Part shown: positions 10,493 to 21,184 of the stretch, one piece after another
Layout: each line of letters begins with the position of its first letter
Numbering within the stretch: the first letter of the stretch is position 1
NCBI GenBank assembly: GCA_029378245.1
Contig: JARKIF010000266.1
Span: forward strand, 1-38,090
DNA length: 38,090 nt
Source: Roridomyces roridus
Lineage: Eukaryota > Basidiomycota > Agaricomycetes > Agaricales > Mycenaceae
Direction: 5' to 3'
Made by a program: the position numbers and the translations under genes
Notes under the pieces: generated by a model
Databases searched by the model: none
Told to the model about the DNA's origin: nothing
The model's input: the letters and a program-made list of their open reading frames with translations, nothing else

Positions 10493-12580
10493 TCAATTAT
10501 CCGAATCAACGTCCATGACGGCATCACTTTCAGCCGCCGTGCCGTACCCGGCACCCAGCCCCGGATCACCAGGGACATTCAACTTGATCTGCTGCGTCAG
10601 TTGCCACTGCTTGAATCGCGAGTCTGGCGTGACGGCAGAAGCAAAGTCGAGGATGTGGATTTTGAACTCGTCGCCGCAAGCAAGACATAGACGGCCGATG
10701 GATTCGTCCCATGTTATGGCCGATACGCCTTCGTCGTCGAGTTTGCGGCGGAGATAGCGGGGGAGGTTGAATGCGGACTGGGGAGACGTTAATTGGAGTG
10801 AAAAGTAAAAAAGTAAACGAAAAACTCACATAGTATTTCTTGGACATTGCCGGCCGATCCCTACGTGATATCGGCTCCGTCGGATCTTCCGTCCCCCGCA
10901 AAGACCACAGAGGCTGCAGCTGCGGAGACAGATACCTCCGCATACTCAACATCCTCGGCGAATGCTTCCTCTCGCTGTCGATGGTATACACCAGAGCCTT
11001 GGACGACCCGGCGAGAACACGCATCGCATGTGGCGCGCTCACGTGCACCGTCTGTGGGACGACGAATTCGAGGTTGAAAAAGTATTTCGGAGGCTGGTCC
11101 AGCTGTTCTTCGATCCGGGGCCAGATGAGGTAGTGGACGAGACCCACTGGGGCTATCGTCCGGCAGAAGAGTGAAATGGGAGAAGGAGCGCCAGTGGCGG
11201 GTTGGATATTCGGGTGGTCGATGCCAATAGAGGCGGTGACTGGGTCAGAGAAGTAGAAGCTCTCGTATGACCTGGGGTCGACTGGCCATCGTTCGAATGG
11301 CTGGACTGTGTTGTCGGGGAGCTCGTCGGTCGGGATGTGGAACATTTCAGTGAGATGCTCTGTTGCAGTATGGCCTGGCGTCTCGGAAACGACAGTGCGG
11401 ATGAGGATGACGTCGTTTTGATCAGGCAGGACGCGCATGGTGCGAATTTGGTGGGCCTGAAGAAACATGAATGGCGTCCCGAGAAGCTTGAAGCGACTCA
11501 CCTCATCAGGCAGGTTGTTATAGTTATGGATCTGCATCGGCAATACGACTCCGGAAACCAGGTCGATAAAGACGATACCGCGAGGCTGCTGCACGAATGC
11601 AACATGTGCCTTTTTGTTCAATTCGAACAGAGTAAGCGAGGTGATTCGCGTCTCGGACTCGAAATGAGAGAGTTGGAGGAATGGTGGAGGGCGGGCGACC
11701 GCTAGCTCATAAAATTGAGCGGAACCAGGGACGATGCGAGGGTCGACGAGCTCCTCGAGATCGTCAAGAGAGACGTGCAAGCAAACAGATTCATAAATGA
11801 AGGGGAAAGGAGGGTCAACTGCGTCTGTATCGCAGTAGTCTGAAGGGTCGAAGCTAACAGATTTCAGTAACAATCGAGTCAATTCGTTGCTGGACTCACC
11901 CCGATCGCTCGCCACCCTTGAACGTCCGACGCGTATACGCGACCATGATGCCGTGTTTTCCTTTGTATTTCATGTACTTGGCTTGAAGATCGTAAGCCTT
12001 TGAGATGGTGGGCATGCGAGCAACAGCACGGTTCCCCCTCGGATGGTCGAGGGAGAAGAGAGTGATGTAATAACGATAGCTGGACAGGTCACGAACAGAC
12101 GCAATGAGGAATTTGCCACCAGGGAGGAGCTTCATGTCGAGAACGCGATGGTGGGACTCCATGACTTTGCGGGCCTTGATGCGCGGCTCGTCCCGACGCC
12201 AGTTGTCGTCGAGGGAAATGGCACGGGATACAAGCTGCTCGGCCTCAAAGTCTGTGACCTGGAGAGAGTAGCGAAAGGTGGGTCGCAATGGAGGGATTGG
12301 CGTTCGCATGCGTTCCAGAAAACGTTTCCAGATGACGGGCTCGTGCGTGAGGAGAAAGAATGTCCTATCGACCTGGGAGGCATTTTAGAGACGGAGGTGA
12401 CTCGAGAGGTTATGGACGCACCCGGCGAAGGCACATGATATCCTCGATCGTCAAATACACAAAAATCTGGTCCACAAAGATGTCGAACGGAAGTCGTTGG
12501 ATGTGACATTTCGGGGCCTTTTGAAAGTGGGAAAGGAGGAAATTGGGCAGGTATGCGGCCAGGGAGATGGAGGAAGGCAT
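10493..12580 (-). CDS. F-box protein with a large C-terminal domain
   Basis: Probable substrate receptor of an SCF ubiquitin ligase. Five exons: 12422-12580, 11900-12372, 11502-11853, 10830-11456 and 10493-10777; 631 residues. The F-box is near residues 28-75 (QRLPFDIFVDQIFVYL, DIMCLRR, then after the intron FFLLTHEPVIWKRFLE). The remainder looks beta-rich, with blocks such as VLDMKLLPGGKFLIASV, GIVFIDLVSG and ITWDESIGRLCLACGD, suggesting a propeller-like fold, but I recognise no named domain. The tail is acidic (SDAVMDVDSDN). The 11457-11501 intron is 45 nt and in frame, so retention would add 15 residues. Converges with the deubiquitinase, 248 bp between stops. Target unknown. Confidence 0.85.
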
Positions 12581-13558
12581 ATCGAGTGTGTGTCCAGCAC
12601 TGAAAATAAAGTGAAGGCGGCGACGTGTCAAGTGCAGAGAGCATGAGAGTGTTTATGAGCAAAAGTTGTCGGCGCGTTGCAACCTTGTAGTTTGCGCGCC
12701 TTGAACCAAAAACGTCCAGTCTTGTTTAACCGTACAACAATCGCCTACTTAATCCGGACAAGGTGTTACCGTACAGAGTCGCGAAGGTGAACAAAGAGCA
12801 AGACTTGGTTGGCAGAGCGTGCACGGTCTTCGGTCTGCAGTACGTCGCGCTCAGTGTTGTGCTGGAATCTGGATGAGAAAACGAAATCAGTCTGTCACGT
12901 GCACGTGCCGCCCTGCTCAACGTTAACGTTCAACCTAAGACTACTTGCTCAGCCTCGAAGTTCAACTCCTTGTACATGTCTCGGTCTTTGTGTGGACAAC
13001 AGAACAGCACTGTCTGCCCGTATATCGTCGTGCATCATCCATGCGTCGTCTCTGGTCCTCCTCGACACCTAGAAGAAATAGAGCTGGCCGGTCTGCTTGC
13101 CGCGGCCTAGAACCTCTTGTGCACGATCGTATCCCTTGCGCTCTGCTGCTCCGATTATCCAAGTAAGTGCTCGGCTGCGGCAAGCCTTCCTTATTCGCTG
13201 ACAGTCACAAGACCTGCAAATCCGAGACATCGCCATCAAATTTCGGAAACCGCATCAAAGTCGGACCGTAGTCCGGCAACAGTGCCATATCCAACTTGAC
13301 TTGCTTCGAGTATGTACCTCTGGTTGCTACTTTCCTGTCGCTCATTTATGTAGACCTGTGTGCTCAGGCCAAGGTTCTCTCCTCCATGGACCATCTTTCA
13401 ACAGGAAACAGTCTCCAACCTCGACCCGGGACCAACTTCACCCGTCTGGTTAAACGTTTCCGTGATTTTCCCCAAGATTTCAGACTCGCTTGGTTCCCCG
13501 AGCGCGATGGTTTATCCCCTCTGACGCTTGGTAATGCGTTCCACGCGTTCGCGACCCC
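12581..13558. other. Gene-free stretch between the F-box gene and the beta-glucosidase
   Basis: About 980 bases between two divergent genes. Open frames here are short, begin mostly at non-ATG codons and show no family motif. It probably holds both promoters. Nothing else recognisable was seen until the GC-rich block next to the beta-glucosidase TATA box. Confidence 0.6.
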
Positions 13559-13584
13559 GTGGGGTCCCCGCCGTGGGGTATAAA
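13559..13584 (+). promoter_or_regulatory. CreA-like site cluster abutting a TATA box
   Basis: Three matches to the CreA/Mig1 consensus SYGGRG lie within 20 bases: GTGGGG at 13559-13564, GCGGGG on the minus strand at 13566-13571 and GTGGGG at 13573-13578. The next base begins TATAAA (13579-13584), which is 20 bp before the beta-glucosidase ATG. Known role: CreA represses plant-polymer hydrolase genes on glucose. That it does so here is inference; the consensus is short. Confidence 0.5.
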
Positions 13585-13604
13585 GGGGTAGCGGTTCATC
13601 CGAA

Positions 13605-16527
13605 ATGCGTGCAATGGTTTTCCTCTCCATCGCTCTCAATTTGCTCCTCGCCACGGGCGCCGTCCAGGCCCATGGCGACAATATCGCAAAGGCAACTGGC
13701 GGTACATGGACGAAGGGTTTTGCGAAAGCCAAGGCACTCGTCAACCAGATGACCATCGAAGAAAAGGTTCTTTTACTTTGAATACCGCCTCTCATGGCGT
13801 TAACCACGCTATAGGTCAACGTCACCACGGGTTACACTGGCAAATGCGTCGGGTTCACGGGTGAAGTTCCTCGCCTCGGCTTGACTGCCATCTGCTTGCA
13901 AGATGGTCCAGCCGGCGTCCGTCCGGCTCGTCGTGTCTCTCAATTCCCTGCTGGTGTTACCGTGGTTTCCACCTGGAACCACGACCTCATCGCTGCTCGT
14001 GCAACTGCCATCGGCCGCGAATTCCATGACAAAGGAGTGCGTGTTCTTTTACCAGTCAACATTCGTTTACTGACATTGATCAGGTCAACATTTGGTGAGA
14101 TTTCCTTCGCCGTAGATTTTAACTGCCTCGTTAACCTTCAACCAGGCTCGGTAAGTAGTCGCATTTCTTAACCGTTGACCATCTCTCACGCTGATGTATC
14201 AGGACCTGTTGCCGGTGGTCCTCTCGGACGCTCTCCTCTCGGTGGTCGTAATTGGGAGGGTGCGTTTCTCCGTTCTAGATGACCACTCGCATTGAATATG
14301 TCTTAGGTTTCGGCGCTGACCAGTCAGTCCTTCTCAGTATCACCACTTTTCATCATTGACTCTGGATAGGTATCTCCACGGTGTCGCAGCATACCTCACC
14401 GTCAAGTACGCCCAAGAAGAAGGTGTTCTCACTTGCGCAAAACACTTTATTGGAAACGAGCAGGTATGTTGCACCTGATTATTCCAAGTTCATAGTTAAG
14501 CGTCCCAATCCAGGAAACATTCAGAGATCCCTACGAGGTCGATACAGCCGCCGATCAGCTGCCCATTTCGGAAAACTTTGACGACAAGACAGCTCACGAA
14601 TTGTACATGGTGAATCTATTCGTCCATCCTCTCGCTTTTTATTCTGACAATGAAATGTAGTGACCGTTTGCCGAGGCTGTTCGGGCTGGCTCTGGCTCCG
14701 TGATGTGCAGTTACAATCGGCTCAACGGGACTCACGGCTGCGAGAACGATGTTTCCCTCAACAAATGGCTGAAGGAAGAATTTTTATTCCAGGGGGCAGT
14801 TGTTTCAGATTGGGGTGGAACCTGGCATACCTACGAGAGCGCGATCGCAGGTCTGGATGTCTCGATGCCGGGTTCGGCGTACGATGGCCTGCTTGGAAAC
14901 TTCTATGGTGATGAGTTGGTTGCACTTGTGAAGAACGGCTCGGTCTCTGAGAATCACTTGGACGATATGGTCATTCGTGTCTTGACGCCGATCTTCCAAC
15001 ACCAAGACCTCGACACGTACCCTCAGCCCACCTTTGACGTCCGCGACCTCACTGTTCCCACCAACAACGTTCGTCGCGACCACTACAAGATCATTCGCTC
15101 TATTGCCCAAGAGGCTGTTACCCTCGTCAAGAACAACCGCACGACGGGCGGTGGTCTTCCCCTTCCCAAGCCCGCTTCCATGGCTTCCCTCGCCGTCATT
15201 GGTGAAGATGCGGCTGCCTCTACCCTCTACCTACGGTGGCACTGCCTGCGGTGACGTCGGTTGGGACTGCCCAATCAAGAACAATGGAACTCTCACCATC
15301 GGCGGCGGCAGCGGCTGGACATACCCTGCGCACGTGATTGATCCGTTCGCGGCGATCAGCTCCTACGTGAGCGCCGATGGACCCGACATCAACCAGCACT
15401 TGGAGAACTGGGACCTTGATGCGGCTGCTTTGCAGGCGAGCCGGTCGGAGACTGCCCTCGTGTTCATTGCCGCGTGGGCCATGGAGGGCTCAGACCGCGA
15501 CAACCTTACGGCGTTCTCTCAGGGCGCCGCCCTTGTCAACGCCGTCGCTGCGGTGAACAACAACACCATCGTTGTCATGCACGTCCCCGGCCCAATCATG
15601 GTGGAGGATTGGATTGACCACCAGAACGTATGTTGTTTCAACTTCCAGCTTCGCGATCCAATTTGACTGGGATTTAGGTCACTGCCGTTGTTATTGCGCA
15701 CCTTCCTGGCCAAGAGAGCGGCAACTCTCTCGTTCCTGTCCTCTGGGGTGAGACCTCTCCGTCCGGCAAGCTCCCTTATACCGTTGCCAAGAATGAATCT
15801 GGTGCCCAATTTCCTGATTATATTCCTGGGTCGTTCGTTGACGGTTCTTCCCAGACTATGCGCCGAATACTATCACCACGGACGACGTTTTCTCTCCCCA
15901 GGCCAACTTTACCGAGAAGCTTCTTCTCGACTACAAGTGGTTTGACGCCAAGAACATCACCCCTCGCTGGGAGTTTGGCTTTGGCATGAGCTACACCACG
16001 TTCACTTATGGCGACCTTGGCCTTGTCAAATCCTACAAGGCCGACACGACTTCCATCCAGCCGACTGCCGAGAAGTTCCGCAAGGTCACTGCTGATCCCG
16101 GCGGCAGCATGTACGATGTCTTGTACACTGTTCGTCCTCTTCCTTCCCCCCCTTCTTTGTGTGATTGATCCGACGCAGGCGAGCATCAAAGTGAAGAACA
16201 CGGGTAAAGTCCGTGGTGCCGAGGTTGCCCAGCTGTATATTTCGTTCCCCGACAGCGAGGTGGACCAGCCGTTGCGTTCGCTGCGCGGTTTCGACAAGCT
16301 TGATTTGGCTCCGGGTCAGACGGGTATTGCCACGTTCGAGCTGACCCGCAAGGATTTGTCGGTGTGGGATGTGGTTAGCCAACATTGGGAGAGTGAGTTT
16401 CCGAGTCTGCTCGTTCCATTTGAGTAGGGTTGCTGATTTCTTTCAAGTTCCCGAGGGAACCTTCAAGCTTTCGGCGGGTGCTTCCAGTCGGGACATTCGC
16501 TCTGTGATAAAGCACACGTTTGCATGA
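13605..16527 (+). pseudogene. Secreted GH3 beta-glucosidase with a stop codon and a frameshift
   Basis: GH3 beta-glucosidases release glucose from cellobiose. Thirteen exons: 13605-13766, 13815-14036, 14084-14094, 14146-14150, 14203-14259, 14307-14322, 14370-14463, 14514-14609, 14661-15627, 15678-15801, 15855-16129, 16179-16392 and 16448-16527. Signal peptide MRAMVFLSIALNLLLATGAVQA. Family blocks: LQDGPAGVR, GRSPLGGRNWEGFG, CAKHFIGNEQE, nucleophile Asp in VVSDWGG (14808-14810), [33 protein letters not shown], and C-terminal KNTGKVRGAEVAQLY. Two breaks: the conserved Trp of LYxWPFAEAV is TGA at 14661-14663, first codon of exon 9, and a 7-bp tandem duplication (15217-15223, 15224-15230) shifts the frame before TYGGTACGD. 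Everything else is well preserved, so inactivation looks recent, or one lesion is an assembly error. Intact length would be about 771 residues. Confidence 0.88.
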
Positions 16528-16734
16528 AAATAATGTATGAAGTTATGCTGAAAGTGTATAGTAACAATTACGACTACGTTTCTGTTTTGGGCTCTCCAAT
16601 ATAATCGCATCGGTACTTTAGGGCAGGAATCCAAAGTGGAAACGCCGTTGCACCGCCAGTCTGTCCGGATCAAAGGCAAACAGGCAACAAACCGAATCAC
16701 ACATTATACCCCTACAAATCTGCTACATTCAACC

Positions 16735-17327
16735 ATGGGTATTCTCCCCCTCCTGGTGATGAACGTCGACGACCAAGGGCCTTACCCCCAGAGTATCCTC
16801 TACGACCTCGATGAACCACATCTCGCCATGTGGCGTTTCCTCGTATCTGCCTGGGGAATGTCTGAACCTGACGCCCGTAACGCGGCCGTCTACCTGGTAT
16901 GCCGACTCCTAGCCTCCCTACATTGGGCTGAAGTTTCTTCCAGATGGATCCACCCCTGCCCTGTCCAAAATGTCTCATTACCGAGGAAGACGTCAACAGA
17001 TTTCGTTATCTGAAAGAGCAAATCTTGCATGGATCACCAGCGGCAAGCCAGATACCAATACCCGCCAATCCAGCGCTTGGTCTGAGCTCCATGACTGCAT
17101 TTCGGTGGATCGGTTCAACGCCGCTGAAAGACTGGAACTCCCACTTCGACTTGGAGACCCGAGGCGTCCGCTGCGTTGTCATACCCAGGAGACGAAGCAG
17201 ACCTAGGAGACGAAGGACAAAAAGAGCTCTCAATACCGTCCGGGGCTTTAGGACGGGCCTCTTCCAAGTCCCGGGTACTCTGAAATCGCGTCTGTCAGCG
17301 CCGAGTAGTCACTTGTTACGCATCTAG
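16735..17327 (+). CDS. Hypothetical protein with a CPKC motif
   Basis: I do not recognise this gene. Exons 16735-16896 and 16944-17327, with a 47-nt intron (GTATGC...CCAG) in phase 0, give 181 residues. The first exon reads as plausible soluble protein (YPQSILYDLDEPHLAMWRFL). Exon 2 starts MDPPLPCPKCLITEEDVNRF, with a single CxxC pair that could bind metal only with a partner. The C-terminal 60 residues are very basic (RRRSRPRRRRTKR) and may be an unspliced non-coding tail, so the true end could be earlier. It lies 207 bp downstream of the broken beta-glucosidase on the same strand. Confidence 0.45.
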
Positions 17328-17925
17328 TGAATTTTACCCAGTTCTCTGCTCTGCTTTCCCCCGTGGCCACTTTGTGTCCGTGTCCACTCTCAGAGCGTTT
17401 CGGAGCCCATTGAATGTTGCTTGCCAGTTGGTGTTCCGTAAGGTTGGCGAAAGTACTCGTCGAATTCGTCCGTCTCGATGGCCGAACGTTAGTGTCAGCA
17501 GTTCAGCTGGGTCTTCCGATGTCGACGGTGCCAAAGTCCGTGGTGCCACCGACGTGTCGTTGAGTCTTCTTTGAGTCTTTTGGATTCTTGCATGGTGCGT
17601 GAAATGAGGGCATGGGACGGCCGTCGATCTCCGTGCATATGGGCCTGATTTTGGTTCATGGAATTTTGGAGTATTTTTTCTGGCAGTTCCCGGGAAGTAG
17701 TAGCCCAGATTTCCATTTTCAACTGTACGTTCGACGCAGTGAGGGCTGTTCAACGTTCCACGTTCAACGTTGACGGACAAAAGTGGGAGAAGAGTAAAAC
17801 TACACGTGATCGCAAATCTCCCTTGTCCTCATCCTCTTCGTCGGCGTCTTGCCCTAGTCTCGCAAACAGGACTTTCCCATAGTGAAGGCAATCGTTCACA
17901 CAGGGAAATCTTGCCTGCCCACGCG
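17328..17925. other. Intergenic stretch before the J-domain gene
   Basis: About 600 bases with only shadow-type open frames on both strands and no recognised motif. It presumably contains the J-domain gene promoter and the terminator of the preceding gene. Nothing else was seen. Confidence 0.55.
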
Positions 17926-19371
17926 ATGGCCATTCCGCTCCTCGGCGTTTTGGGGTGGGCCTTCGTTCCACACCACGCGACCAAGCAACTGCTCAATGTC
18001 CTGCACTACATTTCCGTTCACTACCTTCGTTCCAAAGCACCACCCGTCGGGACGTTGGAGTATCAGCGAAATTACCGCTATGCCTTCGCCGCTGTGGTAC
18101 CAGCCATCGCTGTCCACTAGAACCGAGCCTCACACAATTCTAGGTCTTCAGCTACCTGATCTACACTCTCATTCAATCATCCAACAACATGCTACCCAAC
18201 TACTATGAAATCCTGGGCGCCGTGCCCACAGCCGATGAAAACGCGCTCAAACTCGCGTTCCGTCAGTTCGCCAAACGGTACCACCCGGACAGAGTGGGCC
18301 CTCAGGGAGAAGCGCTGTTTATAACTGTTCGGGACGCGTTTGAAGCTCTGAAGAACCCGACCGTTCGCTTCGCCTATGATCGTTTTGGCCCCGACGTGCT
18401 TGGATGGCAGCAGTGCTCGACCCCGGGAGAATACCTCCGCACGGGTCTCACCCACTCGGCAGGCTATCATATTGTGGCCGGTGCTTTCCTCGTTCTTTGG
18501 ACTGCCATAGGCGAAACCAGTCCGGTTGCATTCGTCAGTGTCCATTCCACGCATTCATTTCTTCAGCTAAATTGCTTCATCAGTGGCGCTATGTCCTCTA
18601 TGTATCCCTTTTTGCCTGCGAACTGGCCCTCATCTTGGCCCCATCCCCCTCCACGACCGCGACATCCTTGTTAATCGGTCCCTGGTCCAGCACGACAGCG
18701 GAACCAACTCATCGCACCATTCTGCATGCCATGTTCCCGCGCCGAGTAGCGTACCAACACATCCTATTCCTACATCAGATATTCCTCTTCCTGAGCATCG
18801 CTCTGAGCCGTGTTGCGCCGCAGTTCTTCCCTGATGCGTCCAAGGTCACGGCTGCAATGACACAACGGCTGCTTCAACTTGTTGGTGCTGCCGATCGAGA
18901 AGGTATTTCTGTCCATCTGTGCGAACGATTGATTCTAATACTCTAATAGTATCCCAACTACTCCACACCGAGCTGCACGTCCTACAGCCCTCTGCAGAGC
19001 ACGTCCCCCTCGGGCGGCTGCGGCCAGTCACCCAGCCCGCCGAGGATGTGATGGATGTCCTGTCCACCGAGATGGAGAAAATGATTATCGAGGGCGTTGT
19101 TCGGCAGGACGGTGGGCCTTTCAAGAGCGTCTGGGAGGCTGCCATCGAGAAGGGTCGTCGGATGCTTGCTGCATCGCTTCTCGCTAGACCAAGGACGCCG
19201 ACGAAGACGTTGACGCCGTCCAAGAGCTTCATCTGGGGGTCTCCTCTGATGAAAGGCTCTGCTTCTGCGAATGGGCATGTTCATGGTGGGAGGATGTCGC
19301 CCCCACCACCACCATCTCCTAGTCTAGACCGACCTGGGTATGTAAGGGCTAGGAGCATCAGCTTGACTTGA
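17926..19371 (+). CDS. Membrane-anchored J-domain (DnaJ/Hsp40) co-chaperone
   Basis: J-domain proteins stimulate Hsp70 ATPase. Exons 17926-18096, 18144-18533, 18584-18902 and 18950-19371; 433 residues. The J domain starts at about residue 77 (NYYEILGAVPTADENALKLAFRQF) with His-Pro-Asp at 104-106 and ends DRFGPDVL. It is preceded by a hydrophobic segment (FAAVVFSYLIYTLI, residues 54-67) and followed by hydrophobic stretches (GAFLVLWTAIG, YVLYVSLFACELALIL, HQIFLFLSIALS), so it is probably a multi-pass membrane protein, perhaps of the ER; location is inference. The tail is Pro/Ser-rich and basic. Introns are 47-50 nt and all phases agree. It converges with the DUF4203 gene, 269 bp between stops. 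Confidence 0.88.
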
Positions 19372-19640
19372 GAGGCTTGTTTCGTATCGTTGTAAACTCA
19401 GTGCACTGTATCATCAAACATTCCATTACTACGCTCAATTAAGTTTGATTCGGCTTCTATGGGTGATGCAGATGTACAATTGGCCAGTCCCGGTAATAAT
19501 GATATGTTTAGTTCGTTTTCTCACTGGGAGAAATTACATGGGTGGTGCGGTGGGAAGGGGAAAAGGATAATAATGATAGGTAATCGTCATGAGCAATCGG
19601 GAGTCGGTCGGGAACGTCCGTTTTTAATGCAGGCAGCAGG

Positions 19641-20876
19641 CTACACCACACTGAATCGATTATGTTTATTCGTTCCCCCCTTTTCTTTGGCGCCGTCCCA
19701 CAATTGGACAAAGAACGTAGCGCGCTTGGGTTCCATGTTCAAACCTGCGGTGGGAAAGTCGATGGCTAGTGCGGCGTCGGATTCTATGGGACGCCTGGTG
19801 AATGGGCCAGGGAATAATCGGTGTTGGATGAGTGCCAGGATGGGACTGGTAATAAACGAGATTGAGTAGGCATCAGAAATGGGATGGATGCACGTACGTC
19901 AATCCCATAGAAGCTATGATGATGATCCTAGTTGTGAGGTTAGGAGTGTATCTGTTGGTGAGAAGGTACTGGATAATATGGATGAACGGTTATCAATGGC
20001 CAGGGAAGCTGGTACATACCGCAATGTGTGATGAATTTCGGTCAAACAGCAATCGCAGGCCCATGCTCATCCCAGATTGTTTGGCCATAATGAGATCGAT
20101 ACCGAGGGCGGCCAGGAAAGTTCCAATGGAGGCACATCCGAAGAGCTGGGCAGGTTTTAGTAAACAGAATTAATGGGAGAAGTATACCGCACCAGTCCAT
20201 ATCGTTGAAACCAAATGAGCGACAAACCGCCAATGACACCACATAGGGCTACGATCCCCCAATTCAAGGCGTACAGCTCCGTAGATGATATGATGAGCCC
20301 GGCGCGGAGCAGGACTATGCGGATACCGAATGCGAGTCCACCGGCTATACCAATGGCCGTTATTCCCCCAAGACGCGCAATCTCGAATATCCCGAGAGCA
20401 AAACCGCAGCAGAAGAACACTATGATGATGGCAGTGAGGGGACTGTGGTGATATTGAGCACTGATAGTCGAAGGAAGAAGGGAAGGTTTGACGAACAGGT
20501 CCGAAACGCCTGAACTGTCCACAGAATTGATAAAGGCAGCCCAAGTGCAAACCGAGCTTGCCAGTCCTATCCCAACACCGGTGGTCAAGCGCCAGCCACG
20601 AATCCCAGCGAGCGCCATCGGGATTCCAATCGTAAGACAGAATATGAGCCATATCGCTGCCGGTGCGTTAAAATTCGTGCCGCTCCCGTCCGTGGCTGGT
20701 CCTTGCTCGATGGGAGAGCCAGAAGAGCCAAAGACGTAGATGGTGCCTGTCTCATTGTTCACAGTGAACGAGGAACGTGGAAGGAGTCCAGTGGGTGATG
20801 CGACCGCGGGCGTTGAGAAAACGGTAAGGAATGTCCAAAAGAGTGTCGCTATCATCCAGGTGGCGGCAAGCGCCAT
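19641..20876 (-). CDS. DUF4203 (TMEM198-like) multi-pass membrane protein
   Basis: Exons 20193-20876, 20020-20145, 19898-19968 and 19641-19845; 361 residues. An N-terminal signal peptide (MALAATWMIATLFWTFLTVF...) leads into a short lumenal part with N-glycosylation sequons (NNET, NFNA is not one), then about seven hydrophobic segments rich in Gly and Ala (LIFCLTIGIPMALAGIRGW, IIIVFFCCGFALGIFEIA, GGITAIGIAGGLAFGIRIVLL, WGIVALCGVIGGLSLIW, LFGCASIGTFLAALGIDLI). This matches DUF4203, whose molecular role is not established. The exon 1 donor GTGCGG and the exon 3 acceptor after ATTATCCAG were chosen because they continue the family tail (DRNSSHIA-YLLTNRYTPNLTTR...ILALIQHRLF). Confidence 0.85.
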
Positions 20877-21184
20877 AAGTTAAGAGTGCCGCGTCGAGTG
20901 CGGGTCACAGGGGAGCGAGACCAGCAGCGCGAGAGATGGAATGGTTGAAAACCCGGCGTTGGGAATAGCCAGGTGTTGCCCCGCAACTAGAATAACGAAA
21001 AAGAGAAACAAATTGGTTGCAAGTAGGAAAACTCCAAGCCCATCGCGATCTCTTGTAGCAGAATCTGTGAGAGCCACATGGCGGTTGCTGTCTGTTGCTG
21101 TGCCAACACCTCCTTGTTCAAGGGGCACATGATCGAAGACTCGAAGACGATTCTATTGGTGCTTGATAACAAGTCTGATTACAA
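20877..21184. other. Spacer between the DUF4203 start and the transcription factor 3' end
   Basis: A 308-base gap between two same-strand genes; it should hold the terminator of the upstream Zn2Cys6 gene and the DUF4203 promoter. I see no distinct element and no convincing open frame. Confidence 0.5.

Noticed and set aside
13296..13583. Plus-strand open frame just before the beta-glucosidase
   Set aside because: It runs into the CreA-like block and TATA box, has no ATG-led family motif and is best read as promoter DNA.
15802..15960. Apparent frameshift in the beta-glucosidase between a frame ending in [12 protein letters not shown] and the downstream ANFTEK frame
   Set aside because: A 53-nt intron (15802-15854, GTGCCC...CCCAG) joins KNES to [11 protein letters not shown] and closes the phase, so no lesion is needed here.
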